NCBI GenBank assembly: GCA_016617785.1
Contig: JADILM010000002.1
Span: forward strand, 1,798,001 to 1,862,000
Length of the DNA: 64,000 bases
Source of the DNA: Sporobolomyces roseus
Lineage: Eukaryota; Basidiomycota; Microbotryomycetes; Sporidiobolales; Sporidiobolaceae
Reading direction: 5' to 3'
Positions 34,198 to 46,879 of the stretch are shown one piece after another. The notes below the pieces were generated by a model. The model was not told the DNA's origin and ran no database searches. It was given only the letters and a program-made list of their open reading frames with translations. The position numbers and the translations under genes are program-made. Position 1 is the first letter of the stretch. Each line of letters begins with the position of its first letter.

Positions 34198-37100
34198 ATG
34201 GCCCGTTCTCCTATCGACAAGATGGACCCCGACAACGACACTTCGAAACCTCCTCCCGTCTCTTCCTCTCGCATTCCAATTCCTTCCCGCCTCAGCACGA
34301 CTTCTCTTCCTTCTTCTCCTCTTGCTACTCACGTCTCATCTACCACTAAAGACAAGTCAAGTGCAGGGAAGGAGGGGAATGGGACAGCTCGTCGGAAACC
34401 CAAATTAGGGAACTTCTCGAGTTCTCCTTTCTTCACCCCTTCTCCCGGATTAGCTCCAAGGGGTAACAAGTCTGCGATTGGGACGAAAGGAGGTCTAGAC
34501 GAGACTACAATGGGTAAACACTCCCCTCACTCATATGGTTTGAAGAGCTGAAGAGCTGATTAGAGCTTTCATCGTTCTTCAGGTATTCAAGCTGGAGCGA
34601 TCGGAGGAGGATTCAGCCCTTACCCTTCGACCACCATTCTCAACACTTCAAACACGACTCATCTCAATCGACGAGCTTACCATCACAACGGTTCCGACTC
34701 TGCTGTCGACATCTTCTCTCCTAGTTCGAATTCGATTTCACCCGATTCAGATTACCTCACTCCTCCTCGCGTACCTTACGGCAGTCACTCAGGCTCATTA
34801 TCGACTCTCACTCTCTCTACTCCCACAACTTCCTCAGCTACCTCGAGTTCTCCAGCTGCGAAAAGTCAGTTTGATCTATCGACCTCAGCCCTCTACTTCA
34901 ACGATCACAAATTCATCTCTTCACCCGAAAACGTCGAGTTTGACGACGTGTTCTTCGACGAATCAGCCGATCATCACCTCTGCAAACAGTCGTGGAGGAG
35001 GAAAACCGCCTTTGAACTCCTCACTCTCTTCGCTCTTTTCCTCGTGGTCGGAGCTATGTTGGTCTTGATGCTCTTGTACCCTGTCTTGAGGTATGGAGTA
35101 CTTGGAACTTGGGTGACGGCACATCATGGAGGAGCGAAAGATTTGGGTTGGAACATCGGAGGGATCAATTCGAGTGGACAAGTACCAAAAGTCAACATTC
35201 CACCTCTCGTCGATCCTGATACTCCTCAAGAATCGAGAACTCGTGTTGGATTCGATGGAGATACTTACAATCTTGTTTTCTCGGATGAGGTGAGTCGAGT
35301 TCCTCCTGTAGAATTTGTGCACCTTTCGCTAATCTTCGCTAGGTTCTCCTTGGCACAGTTCAATCTTGACGGAAGAACCTTCTGGCCTGGAGATGATCCT
35401 TACTGGGAAGCTGTCGATGTGATTTGACTCTGTTTCTTTTCGCAACTTCGCGCTTTCTCGAATCCAATTCTGACTTCCTCCCCTCGGTATAGCTTCACTA
35501 CTGGGCTACTCAAGACTACGAATGGTACGACCCCGATGCAGTCACCACAAAGGATGGCAGTCTTCAAATCATGCTTTCGCAAGAACCGACGCACGATCTC
35601 AACTTCCGAAGTGGAATGATTCAATCTTGGAACAAGTTGTGCTTTCAGGGAGGAATTATAGAGGTATCGATGTCAGCTCCAGGTGGTCCAGACGTCATGG
35701 GATTCTGGTGAGTTCGAAGAAAGATCTCAGCTCTTCGTTCGTTTTGAGCTGACTTATTTTTCTCCGGACTGCAGGCCTGGAGTCTGGACTCTCGGTAATC
35801 TCGGTCGTCCAGGATACGGTGGAACGAATGGTCAGCTCTCTCGTTCGCACTCGCTTTGCTCATCTCGTCACGACTGACGAATTCGATCTCTCTCTTCCAA
35901 GACGGAGTTTGGCCTTACAGCTACAGCTCGTGAGTCGTCCATTCTCCCTTCTCCATATATATCTCGAGCTGATCTTCCCTCTCTCGACTCTGCAGTTGCG
36001 ACGTCGGAACTCTCGAGAACCAAACTTTCTCGAATCATACTCCCATCGCAGCTCGCGAAAGTGGACTTCGAGACTACGGAGGACAACTCAGCTATCTTCG
36101 GGGTCAACGTCTCTCTGCTTGCACGTGTGAGAACGAAGATCACGCCGTAAGTTCTCTTCTCACAGTTTCCTTCCGACGTTCGTGCTATCGACTGACACAG
36201 TGGTCTTCGTAGGGACCTTCTGTCAACGTTGGTCGAGGTGCACCTGAAATCGACTTGACGGAACAACAAGTAGATTATCGTGGGATTGGTTCGACAAGTC
36301 AGTCTATTCAGGTCAGTCTTGTTCGAATCGCTTCTCCTTTTTTTCGACGAACACTGAACTACCTTCTCTTCGATAGTTTGCTCCGATGGATGCTGGATAT
36401 CAATGGTTGAACGAAACTCCTCACACTACAATCTTCGACTCGAATCGTACTTTTCAAAGTGAGTCGCTTGTTCCAACTTCTTTCCCTTCTCTTTCGTTCG
36501 CTGGCTGATGATTTCGTTTTCTCTCCTCGTCACAGACAACTTCCGCGGCGCGACTTTTCAGGAGTCAAGTAGCGTGAGTAAGTACCATTCCGTTAAACTC
36601 TCTCCCTTCTTTCCCCTCGCGTTTCTCTCCCCACTCGTCAATGAAGATTAACTGACTGCAGACTTTTCTCTTCCGCAGTCACTCTCACCGACACGACGTC
36701 CTACAATGGTCAAGGATACACTCGATACGGTAAGCTCCTTTCTCGCTCTCTCTGACCTCCTCCTCCCAAATCACTGAACCTTCTCGCACTGTTTCGCAGG
36801 TTTTGAATACGAGCCTGGTCCAGACGGTCAAATCACGTGGTTCGTCAACGAGACTGCGAGCTGGAGGATACTTGCTTCTGCGATCGGACCGAACGAAGAG
36901 ACTCAAATCGGTCAACGCTTGATCTCGGAAGAACCTATGGTATGCCAATGCCCCTTCGCCCTGCTCTCGGCTTTCCTTGTACTGACCAATCTCTACCCCC
37001 GTAGGCTATCACGATCAATTTGGCGATTTCGAAGGCTTTCCAAGAACCAGATTGGGAGTCTCTCCAGTTCCCCGGTGTCCTTCGCATTGAGTAAGCTGTC

Positions 37101-37441
37101 CTGTCTCCATCGAATCTGCTGGTGATACTGACTTGTCTCTTACCGTCGTGCAGCTACATCAGAGTCTATCAGAAAGGAACTCCTAAACTCGGTTGCGATC
37201 CCGCTGATCATCGTAAATTCCCTCTCTGCTCCCTCTGAATGATTCGAGCTCATTTCTCTGCTCGCCTATAGCTACATCGCAATACATCAATCGACACATG
37301 GATGTCTACACTAAGTGAGTTCTCGTTCTTTAGTCTTTCGATTTCGGACTAACTCTTTCCCCTCGCTATAGCCCAAACTACACTACATGGCCCGGTTCTT
37401 TCCCTCGCAATCGTATCTCGGACGAAGGATGTGCTGCTTGA
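34198..37441 (+). CDS. Kre6/Skn1-like beta-glucan synthesis-associated glycosyl hydrolase-like protein
   Basis: Sixteen exons: 34198-34513, 34583-35289, 35359-35418, 35493-35707, 35775-35830, 35902-35929, 35996-36146, 36213-36311, 36377-36458, 36536-36577, 36679-36729, 36800-36939, 37005-37090, 37154-37212, 37272-37314 and 37372-37441 (2,205 nt, 734 aa). A Ser/Thr/Pro-rich cytosolic N-terminus (~240 aa) is followed by one membrane segment (about 247-273), then a lumenal GH16-type domain: FNLDGRTFWPGDDPYWEA, MIQSWNKLCFQGG, PGVWTLGNLGRPGYG and the catalytic-type motif E-I-D-L-T-E at about 523-528. Kre6/Skn1 proteins are needed for beta-1,6-glucan in the cell wall. The identification is strong; the choice between Kre6 and Skn1 is not possible. 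Confidence 0.93.
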
Positions 37442-38555
37442 TCGAATGGACGCTCTTGCACAGACACTTTGCCTCGGACGACAATGGACACTCGTTTCTT
37501 ATTTCTTTGTAGCATGCTTAGCTTAGATCAGTTGCAAGTCGCTCTTGCACCCATTGATATGTTCGCTCGAAGTATGACGAGAGCACACTTCAGCTAGTCG
37601 GCGCCGTCTATGTTTGAACCTGCTACCCTTTGCGAAACTCGTTCCTTCCCTTTCTTCGGCACATGACAAGGTCGACGCATCGCCTCGGGTGTGTACACTC
37701 CTCCCGTCATTCCGACGAAACCTTGTGCAAGCAGTCAGAGTTGACCCTCGAGTGAGCTGAGTTCTCGAGGTGGGAAACGACGAACAGAGCGGAAAACAAT
37801 CTCAACGTCCAATTCGTGCCGCGAGGACCGACCCAGTGATGCGCAACGACTTGCGGGGACCGGAAGAGAGCTGGACAGGCAGGGTCAATTTGCGCTTCAT
37901 TTCTGGTTCATTTCGTTCAATTATCGTCGGAAGTTCAACTTTCGAAATCGCTTTCTCGCCCTCCTTCGTCTCGTCCAGTGCTCGAGGTGTAGCGTCCAAA
38001 AGAGATCCGCGCCGAGTTGAGAGATACAGGAAGCCGACCAGAACTCGTTGAACGAGCAAGAAAAGCTCAAATTCGACAGAGGGGAACAAAGGAAACTGTA
38101 AATTGGAATCGTTTCCTATTGTCTTCGGATCGACGGGCGAAACGTTGCTTATCTCGTATGGATGGGCGAGCTCCTAGAAGGAGAGAAGGGAAGGAGAGAG
38201 AGGAAAGAAGAGAATAAAAGTTTGCGACCTTCGCAATCTCGTACTGAGTCGTTCAACCGAATCAACCCTTTCTTCTCGTGCGTCTGGGGTAGTTTTTAGC
38301 TTCCTTTATGCAAGGCAAAGGAAGGGTTCTCAATCGGCGCGAGAAGAAAGCAACCCTTCTGCTCGCAGAAACCTCTCTTCAATCTCCTCATCCCTTCCGA
38401 CTCCCGATTCTCGAGCCCTCTCTCTTTCCGTCTCACAAAGAACGTCTCGTCCATCTCTCTCTTCAACTCCTCTCATCGACTCCCTCTTCTCGAAGCACTC
38501 CATCGACTCGCTCGAAGAAAGTTCAACAAGGTAAACTAGAAGATCAAAAGGAATT
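37442..38555. other. Intergenic region upstream of the permease
   Basis: About 1.1 kb with no supported gene. It holds the Kre6-like 3' flank and the permease promoter and leader, with CT-rich DNA from about 38370 to 38520. An in-frame TAA just before the chosen permease ATG argues against an upstream extension. Confidence 0.45.
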
Positions 38556-41109
38556 ATGGGTGTCTTCAACCGTTCGAGTGGTGGCAACGACGAGTCCATC
38601 AGTACTGGCAGGAAGCAAGGATTTCAACTGCAGCTTCCTCGGCAAGCGTCGACTTTGTGAGTCCTTCGCAAGACGGTCAAGCAGACCAGAATCCTGATTC
38701 CCTTTGTCGATAATCTTCCCTCTAGAGCGCCTGAAGATGTCTACACGAATGCTGATCTCGATCCTACACCACCAGAGAACCGATCATGGGGAATCATGAC
38801 TTGGTGAGTCTGAGACGCTTTCCTTTCTTTTTCCTTCGCATTCTTCTCGCCTGCTCTCTCCTCTTTCCGCTTTTTGCCCCTCTTCCGTACTTGGAGCTTG
38901 TAACTGACTCGTACCAACTCGATAGGTGTTCATTCTGGGTCGCCGCTTCCCTCGATCCCGCTTTCTTCTCCCTCGGATCTTCCCTGATTCCTCTCGGTCT
39001 GAGCGTTCCTCAAGCTCTCGGTACGTTCCCTTCCTTCCTGTAGCGAGCAGTCGACGCGATATGTCTCAGTGCAGACATCAAGCATCTGACTGACTGCTCT
39101 GACGTTTCACAGGTATCATTGTTCTGGGAAATGTTATCGTTTCGATCCCCATTGTCGCCAACGGAGCTGTCGGATCTTACATGAGGGTTCCCTTCCCGGT
39201 CGCTATCCGAGCTTCGATGGGATACTACTTCAGTTACTTCGCTGTCGTCTCTCGACTATTCCTCGCATTGATTTGGTTCGGAGTCGAAACTTACAACGGA
39301 GGTCTCGCTATGACTCAATTCCTTTACGCTATCTGGCCTAGTACGTCTCTCTGACTATTCATTGTCAGAACCTACACAGCAATACTGATTCTCTTTTCGT
39401 TCCCTTCACCTCTTCGCTCTGTTCTCTCGCTGCATCTCACCCCGCTCAATCTTTTCCCCCATCCTCTCCCGCTCGCTCTCTTCCTTATATCAGGCTATCT
39501 CGATATCCCCAATCGACTACCCGAATCCGCTGGTATCACAACCGCCGACATGACCAGTTACTTCCTGTTCTGGTTGATCCAACTTCCTTTCTTCTTCGTC
39601 AACTCGAACCATTTGAAGTACGCCTTCATGCTCAAGGTCTTCGTCGTTCCCGCTACCGCAATCGCCATGACCGTATCGATCGCTAAGGATGCCGGAGGAT
39701 CAGGTCCTCTCGTCAGCGCACCTGCGACCGTTTTCGGATCAGATCTTTCGTTCGCTTGGCTCGTAGGATTGGGAGCGGTTATCGGAAACTGGTCGACTCT
39801 CGCCCTCAACTCACCTGGTCAGTTTCTCACTCCCCGCTCAGTGATGTCGGAAACGAAGCTGACTTTTTGACATCGAGCTCAGATTTCGCTCGATACTCCA
39901 AGAAACCCAACTCGCAACTCGTTCAAGCTATCGCCATTCCTGCCACTGCCATCTTCATTGGCGCTTGCGGTATCATCTGTGGTACGTCTCGAGTTCCAGC
40001 ATCCACTTCTTTCGCACTTCTTGGAGCTGATCGATTCTTCGTTTCTCAGCTTCTGCGTCGATCGTCGTTTACGGAGGTGAAGCTATGTGGACCCCTATGG
40101 AGATCATGCAACAATGGGATAACCGAGCTGCTCGCGCTTTCGCTGCTCTCGCCTGGATGCTCGCAACTTCGACCGGTACGAAGCTTTTCATGATAAAAAT
40201 GCATCTTCCGGACTGACTCAAGCTTCATGCTTCTCTAGCCAACATTACCGCCAATTCTATCGCTGCCGCTAACGATCTTGTCACTCTTTGCCCTCGCTAC
40301 ATCGACCTTACCCGTTCGTTTGAATTTCGTCTTTCCGATCACGAAGTTTCGCTGACCTTTGTTCGTTTCCTCAAATAGGTGGTCAAGTCATCACCGCCAT
40401 CCTCGGAGGCTGGGCTTGCATGCCATGGCTCGTAAGCAGTTTCATGCGCCGTCATTTAGTGCGAAAACTGACAGATAGCGATTCTACAGGTCCTTGCTTC
40501 CTCAACTTCTTTCCTCACTTTCTGTGGTGGATACTCCGTACGTCTGATTCCTATCTCCGACTCATGACGATGGCTGACTAAACTCAACCGATTGTAGATT
40601 GTCCTCGGACCTCTCGCTGCTCTTCTCACCGCCGATTACTTCTTCGTCAAGCAACGCGCTTACCACGTTCCTGAGCTTTACGACCCTCACGGTATCTACC
40701 GCTACTCCGGAGGGTTCAACTGGCGTGCTGTTACTACCGTCGTCGTTTTCGTCGCTATTCTCTTCCCTGGTTGGTTGAACGCGATGAACTCGGACATCGA
40801 CGTTGGAGGCGCTGTCTGGATCTACGCTCCTGGACTCATCGTATGTTCCTGGTTTCTCTCTTCTGCAGCCATCTGCATCGCTAACAAAGTTCGTTCGATC
40901 CTCGATAGACTTCCTACTTCCCAGCCGTCGCCTTCTACTACGCCCTGAATCGAATCTTCCCTCATTACGCTTCTCTCGTCGCCGAAGCCGTCACCGCCGA
41001 CGATGTCGACATGTCTGTTCCTACCGACGACGGACACAAGGCCGACTTCGACGATTCCAAGGAGACCTACGAGATGACTGGCGTTCCCGCTCTTTCGCAA
41101 CAAGCTTAA
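38556..41109 (+). CDS. NCS1-family nucleobase (uracil/allantoin-type) permease
   Basis: Exons are 38556-38656, 38726-38803, 38926-39020, 39113-39340, 39494-39817, 39883-39981, 40050-40175, 40239-40313, 40379-40431, 40490-40537, 40598-40840 and 40909-41109 (1,671 nt, 556 aa). The start is followed by a hydrophilic ~45 residue N-terminus and the NCS1 opening NADLDPTPPENRSWG. About twelve hydrophobic segments follow. WFGVETYNGG, FPVAIRASMGYYFSY, NSPDFARYSKK, ITANSIAAANDLVTLCPRYID and YFFVKQRAYHVPELY are typical of the Fur4/Dal4 branch. It would import a nucleobase or related compound with protons across the plasma membrane. The exact substrate cannot be read from sequence. Confidence 0.9.
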
Positions 41110-42056
41110 ATCGACTCGGTTCTCCCGGAATAGACCTCTCCCTCTCTCTCACTCTATCTTACACTCTCGCTTTTCTCGCTATCACTAGTCTCATACCCCA
41201 TTCTCATACAAGGAAGGAAAACTTGTACTCCAAGGAACTGTTTTAGGGATCTTCGCTCACGATTATCGATACCGTTTTTACTCTGCACTGTCTAGTTCAT
41301 CTTTTGTTGCTTCACTTTATCTCTATCTTTCTTTTATCATCTGTTATTGGACACACGCCCTTCGACTCTTACACTCATTCTCTTTGCATTTCCCTCTCTC
41401 TTACTTTTCGGTTATAAACAGTCTCACGAACGAGCTGGTATCTTGATATCGACAGTAATCCATCCCTTCGTACCATCTTATTCTTCGTGCGCTTTATCAG
41501 TCACCTGCGTCGGAGGAGACGGAGAAATCATTGCTCGAAGCGATTGGATCGAGCCGTATCAGCCGATGGGGAACGCAGGACACGGCCTTAGCCATCATAG
41601 GACTCTTATACATCGGCTAAGCCTGTTTCACTAGGCCTGCGAAAGTTGTGTCGAGGTTGAAACTGAAAAAGCGATGAAACGAACCAGGTTGACTCTCAAC
41701 CATTCACACGACACTCGAACTCAGCTAGAACCATCTCAGAAATCTCAAGAGATCACACTTCTAGTACTCCTCAACCTTCAACCTCGAACAGAGACTCGAA
41801 GTCCACAACTCACCTCAACTTGAACTCGACTCGAATAGCCAGGTTTAGCCTCGTAATTAGCTTCTGTGAGTACTCTTGAGCTCCCTTGATACCGCACAGT
41901 GAGGCTGAGCTGATCAGCTGAACGATTGCAGCTTCTACCTTCCTCCTCGCTTCTTTCAACCAAATCCGATTCGTGAGTCTCCCATCTCTGATCATACACG
42001 CTGAGATTGAGTAGCTGGGTCTTTGCGATCTGAGAAGTATCTCCTCTCCCCTCGAT
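41110..42056. other. Permease 3' flank and leader of module copy A
   Basis: To about 41640 it is permease 3' flank. From about 41660 to 42056 it is clearly related to the reverse complement of the leaders upstream of the minus-strand F-box genes, including the shared stretch ctcaaccttcaacctcgaac and acttgaactcgactcgaata. Both 5'-leader intron positions recognised in the other copies have counterparts here (gtgagt near 41876 and 41968). Confidence 0.6.
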
Positions 42057-43283
42057 ATGCCGATTCCTTTCCTTCCCATCGAAGTCGTCGCCGAAATCGC
42101 TTCGCATCTTCGCGCTCCTCCTTTCGCCGGTTGCTACCAAGCCGTTGAAGATGGACAATCCCTATCTCTCGTCTGTCGCTCGTGGTATCCAGTTGGCCAA
42201 GCATTGAGATGGAGACACCTTCGAATCGACATCACTTCCGTTCCTTCGCTCCTCGCTCACTTCGACCGTCATCGACACCTTCCTCGTCTCGTCAGGAGTC
42301 TCGAGCAGAGGAGTTATGCTGACGGCATAGACGCTGACTTCGAGGGATTCGAGAATCTTCCAAGGTTGCTGAATATGGTGGAAGAAGTTCGACACATCCA
42401 CCTCTCACAGCGCGACTCGACTCTCGAGGCCGTCTTTCGAGCAGCTGCTGATCTAACACGATTAGTACACCTTTACGTCAACAGCACAAATCAGGGATTG
42501 ACATGGAACAGCAGCATCAACTCGATTTTCGCTCAAGGCTTCCCCTCTTTGCGACAGCTCCTCCTTTCGCCTACGTCGATCACAGTCGACGCCAATTCCG
42601 ACACTACTCCAGAACATGACAGCACCCAGCAAATAGAGAACCTCTACCTGGACTGGAATACGTCGAACTCCCCGAATCAGGTCGAACCACTCCTCGCAAG
42701 TTTGGATCCCGCAACCTTGCAACTTTGCGTCCTCTCGAGCCCCTCGTATTACACGCTATCGTCATCATCCGATTGGCTCGCAAGATGTACCAACCTCCGC
42801 GACTTGCAGCTATTCGGCGATGGACAGTTCTTGACGTCGAATTTCCCGACACTCCTCGCAAGTCTGCCTCACATGACCTCACTCGGACTCTCAACGTCGG
42901 ATTCCGGAATGAATGGGAGATACACTCGTCACCCGTGACTCTCGATGCAATCTTCGCCTCGCTTCCCACTAGCCTTTCAATGGTGTATGCTCAGCAGCTA
43001 CGATTCTCCGATTCGAGCGCTTACCAACAGCAAGCGTTGCCATCAGCACCAGTATCAGCTGATAGCAAGGATCGTCCTCATGTCATCCAAGGCTTGACCG
43101 CGACTCCCGAGGGTAATCGCTGTACTCGGTTCTGGAAAGCAAAAGGCGTCGGAAAGAGTAAAGTTTATCGTTATGTTTACCCTTACGCAACCTGGATCGA
43201 GTATGAGACGAGGTACGTCTCGTATCAGTCTCTCACAGGGAAGGAAGCTCAGACTTCTGCACCGTCTCTTCAGTACTTTCTAA
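42057..43283 (+). pseudogene. F-box-like gene, module copy A, frameshifted
   Basis: It opens with MPIPFLPIEVVAEIASHL and SLSLVCRSWYPVGQALRWRHL, the F-box-like start shared with copies B-D. The frame from 42057 stops at 42938 (293 aa). Alignment by eye with copies B and C shows that homology continues in another frame from about 42900 (SSPVTLDAIFASLP, TPEGNRC, YATWIEYET), so about one base is missing between roughly 42885 and 42920. A GT-AG pair there would give only a 24-nt intron, which is too short. If read through, the homologous end would be exon end 43212 spliced to 43274 and a stop at 43281-43283. It could also be a sequencing error, or the 293 aa form could be functional. Confidence 0.65.
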
Positions 43284-43789
43284 TCCGCTTCGTCAATCGC
43301 TTGAAACCGCGATTTCCAATCCTTCTCCCTCCCCCTCGGCACGTCTACACTAGCTCCAGACTCAATCTCGATCACTTCTCAACACCTCAAGATACCTCGT
43401 TCCTCCCTCTCGGATTCGACCGCTTTCCCTACGACCCGTCTTCCCGTACTTTCGATTCACTTTCAATTCGACCCCTCGACCGCTTCTCGACCCCATCGCA
43501 CGCTCGACCAATATTCACATCACTCTCCATAGTGCCTCCGACGAGTCTGTACAATGGAGGGAATTTGGGGAAGTCGTAGTGAGTGAAATAGCAAAACTAC
43601 GAGATTTACCTTCTTCATCCCTCTTCTTGGTAGGGAGACAGCTACTCTTCCAGAGTCTTGAGTCGTCGCCGTCGTTCGCTTTGAATCGATCGGACTTTCC
43701 GCGGTGCAGATTTGCTCTTTCCTCCTCATTTCCCTCTCTTCCCTCTTCCTCCTCTTCCGTCCCTCTTACCCTTCTCCATCTTGTTCAGT
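43284..43789 (+). other. Conserved spacer between F-box and MYND genes, copy A
   Basis: About 500 bp, related to the equivalent spacers in B, C and D. Shared elements are gtagtgagtgaaatagcaaaa (near 43577, shown here in part) and ttccgcggtgc (near 43698). The gtgagt and the following tag acceptor-like sites could be a leader intron of the MYND gene. Open frames run through it but no protein is supported. Confidence 0.55.
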
Positions 43790-44949
43790 ATGTCCACCTC
43801 GTCCGCCCTCAGCGGCCGCAAGAATTCTGGGAGATGCGTTGTGTGTGGAATTCAAACGGCAAAACGCTGTCCGTCTTGTTCGGCAGCTGGAATCGACTGG
43901 ATGTACTTCTGCTCGCCTGAACATCAAAAGGAGGTGAGTAGTTCCCTCTCTATGAGTTTGACCTGACGGGACTGACCATTCTCAATCGTTGTTCGTCCTT
44001 TTCTCGCTCTCATTCGGTCACCCTTCCTCTCTTTCCACCTCTCTCTTCCTCATCTCACTCGACAATCGAATGCTCTATATCAGGTCTGGTCCACTCACAA
44101 GCGAGTTTGCGGTTCCAACCCTTTCTACTGGCCCTTGCTCACTCGCGACGAAATCAATAAAATGCGATCCTTGTTCTACGTTCCCAGTAATGGACCATTC
44201 GGAGTGACGACGTGGGAAGAGACCTACAAGATGATGTTGGGAGAACACTACAAGGCATATGCTCGTGGGAAGTCGGAGAAACAGATCAAAGATTGGGTTT
44301 ATTGCAGGTTCACGGTGAGCTTCACATTTCTACGAGTCTTGTACATTCAGAGAGAGTAAGAGCGACACTGACGATCTCTGACATCTTGTACCGGTGTTGT
44401 GGGCAGAACTGGCTCGAGGGTTTCGTCAACAAAAGCTCAGAACATCCTCGAGAACAACAGTACTGGACTGTCCTCGCTCGCGCCTTCGCATTCAGTATCA
44501 AGCTATCCTCTCAATCACCTCTCGATGGCATGATCACGACGGGAGAACGCCATCGTCTCCTCTACGAAGACCCTTTCGGTTTCCTAGCTTGGATCGAAGT
44601 CGACAAAATGCCTGACATGGCTTCGTGGTACGACGCTCCCTGGTGGTCGACTTTCCAACATCGAGCTCTTCTTCTCGTCGCGTCGCTCGTCGCGGAATAC
44701 AAGAACAACGAATGGAACCTCGCAGAGAAGACTTGGATCTCTTCTGATCACTCGAAACATGCGATCATGGAGGCCGGTTTCTTGTCGGAAGAGATCATAT
44801 CTCGGACCCACTTGAAGGAGGCGAACATGATCACGGATTTGATCAATCGAATGATGGAGGAGATTGGATTGAAGAAGAGTTGTAATCATACGAGGGATTG
44901 TCAAGGCTGTGGTCGAGTCAAGCCTCTCTTTGAAAGTAGTCCGTACTAG
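43790..44949 (+). CDS. MYND zinc-finger protein, module copy A
   Basis: Exons are 43790-43933, 44084-44314 and 44407-44949 (918 nt, 305 aa). A MYND finger spans residues 17-59: CVVC, CPSC, FCSPEH and HKRVC supply the eight ligands, with an intron cutting the finger in phase 0 after HQKE. The rest has no SET domain or other known domain; it contains DPFGFLAWIE, WWSTFQHRALLL and a C-terminal Cys-rich motif (CNHTRDCQGCGRVKPLFESSPY in two parts). MYND fingers bind proline-rich peptides in partner proteins. The intact frame next to a broken F-box copy suggests it can persist alone. The function is unknown. Confidence 0.82.
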
Positions 44950-45293
44950 ACAAAGGGAAAGGGACGGAGAAGGTCGAGAGCGGACGTTACAGAGGTGTAT
45001 GTAGAAATCAAAGCTTTGCGAAATTACGAATTTGTTTTCTGTTCTCCCAAGTTCTCGAATTCGCTCGTAAGATGGCCCGACTGTCAAATCTTCCACGAGC
45101 CGAGTCAGCAGGCAAATCGGGAAGTCGAGAGAGCCATCACAAGCGAACGTCCCAAAGTTCCGACACGAGAATCTCTCCTCTGTCTCTCCAAAGTCCATAT
45201 CGGAGCTCACAATTCTGTTGTCATGCTCAATACTATACGCAAATTGTATGCTCCACTTCACTGAAATCTATTTCTCCTCCCCTCCCATTCTCT
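44950..45293. other. Convergent 3' flanks of MYND copy A and Cns1
   Basis: The first part resembles the DNA after MYND copy B (shared stretch around caaag-tttgcga-tt-acgaatttgtttt near 45010). No gene is seen. Confidence 0.45.
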
Positions 45294-46879
45294 CTACAAG
45301 ATCGCTTTCGTCCCCTCCCTAACTTCCTCTTTCCATTCCCTAACCCACTCCTCCCCTTCTTTCCCTTTCGGTACTCCCACCATTTCAAAACTCCAACCTT
45401 CTTTCAATTCCCACCCATCTTTCTTCTCCTGTCCCTCCTTCTTCTCCCTAGAAGCCATTTCCAATACTTTTCCCAAAGTCAATTTCCCACCAATTTTCAG
45501 AACCCTCCCTCGGTGAGTAGCGAAATACAAGTCGAGGGATAATGGGGGATGCTCCATGTATTCTAGGACATCGTTGAAGGTTGCACGTTCATCGAATTCT
45601 AGGCAGAGGTCTCGAGTGGGTGGTGAGGCGAGTGGGAGGAGGAGGAACATTGGGAAGATTAAAGGGGTTGAGGGGGGTGGTGAGACCCAGGGAATGTAGG
45701 GTGCTAAGGAAGTGTTTGGGGTCGAGGGGGGAAAGAATGGGATTGAGGGGGAGGAAGTTGGGGGAAGGGAATCGAGGTCGAAATGAGGTGGAGTAACGTC
45801 AGTAGGGCAGGAATGGAATAGAGGGGTTTTGGTCGTTGGTTTGGGATAGATCACTCCTCGAAGCTGAGAAGACAAAGCGAAGAATTCAGTTTCGAGTTGG
45901 GGAGGGATAAGGGAGAAGGGAGGGAGAGAGAGAGTGAGCGTACCTTGAGAGCATGTTGTAATGCCTCGTTCGTCTCTGTAGTTCTTCTCAACCTCTCGAT
46001 CTTCTCTAGTTCCTTCTCCTTTTTCACTCTCATCTTTCCCTCGATTTCTTCTCTCCACTTCTTTCCCGAATCCTCTCCTCTCTCCCCTTCTGCAGCTTTC
46101 AGTCTTTGCAGTGCGTCTAGTGCTTCGGGTAGCTTGTCGAGACCTATCAGAGCACGTGCCGAGCGAAGAAGAGTTTTAAGGTTGGTTTTGAGGGTGGCAG
46201 AAGAAGGGGGATCTTCAGGTGGTTGTTGAGAAAAGATGACTGAACAATCCCTCAGGCATGCTCCGTAGTTCGCTGTCGTCCGATGAACTCATATCAATAA
46301 AGCAGTGAAGAAACAAAGGGAGAGTAGAGCAGTTGAAGAGTGAGAGATGTTTTACCTAATTCGAGGTTACAAGCCGCTCTGTTTGAATACAGAGTCCTCC
46401 TCTCTGCTATTGGTAACTCTTTTCCTACTTCATCGATCGCTCTCGTATAGAATCCCATAGCATCCCTAAACTTTCTCTTTTTGTACAAATCGTTTCCCTG
46501 AGTTTTGAAACCCTCTGCTATTTCTGTACAACTCGATACACTCTTCCTATCAGCTTCCTTTGACGAGTTAGATAGAGAGTAGAGAGAGATGTACCTGATG
46601 GATCCCCCTCATAAGCGAGTGCTTGTAAAGCAGCCAAAGTATCACTAGGATCCGTTTCACCCTCCCTCAACTCCCTCTTGTGTGTAGTACCGCCTAATTC
46701 GGATGGTAATGATTTCATGAATAAAGGTACTTGATCAAAGTTTGCGAGTTTCTCTTCGGGTGAGATTGACGAAGTTGAGGCAGACATTCTATGATTCGAG
46801 AGAGTGAGGGTTAGCGAGGAAAGTAGGAAGGGTGGAGAAGAGAGATGTACGCTGCGAATGCTGCTGTTAGATCAGCCAT
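45294..46879 (-). CDS. CNS1: Hsp90/Hsp70 co-chaperone Cns1/TTC4
   Basis: Minus-strand exons are 46851-46879, 46595-46788, 46356-46523, 45944-46272 and 45294-45863 (1,290 nt, 429 aa). An N-terminal segment (FDQVPLFMKSLP) is typical of TTC4/Cns1. The TPR domain follows: GFKTQGNDLYKKRKFRDAMGFYTRAI, SNRAACNLELGNYGACLRDC (joined across introns) and KALIGLDKLPEAL-type repeat ARALIGLDKLPEALDAL. A charged helix and the C-terminal wheel-like domain (FDERATFNDVLEYM, DLYFATHRGRVLKIGGKLTL) complete it. Cns1 binds the EEVD tail of Hsp90 and supports translation-factor folding. It is divergent from the next gene, 107 bp between starts. Confidence 0.92.

Noticed and set aside
42897..42930. An intron explaining the frame change in F-box copy A
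   Set aside because: The only GT-AG pair spans 24 nt, far below the 45-75 nt introns seen elsewhere in the window.
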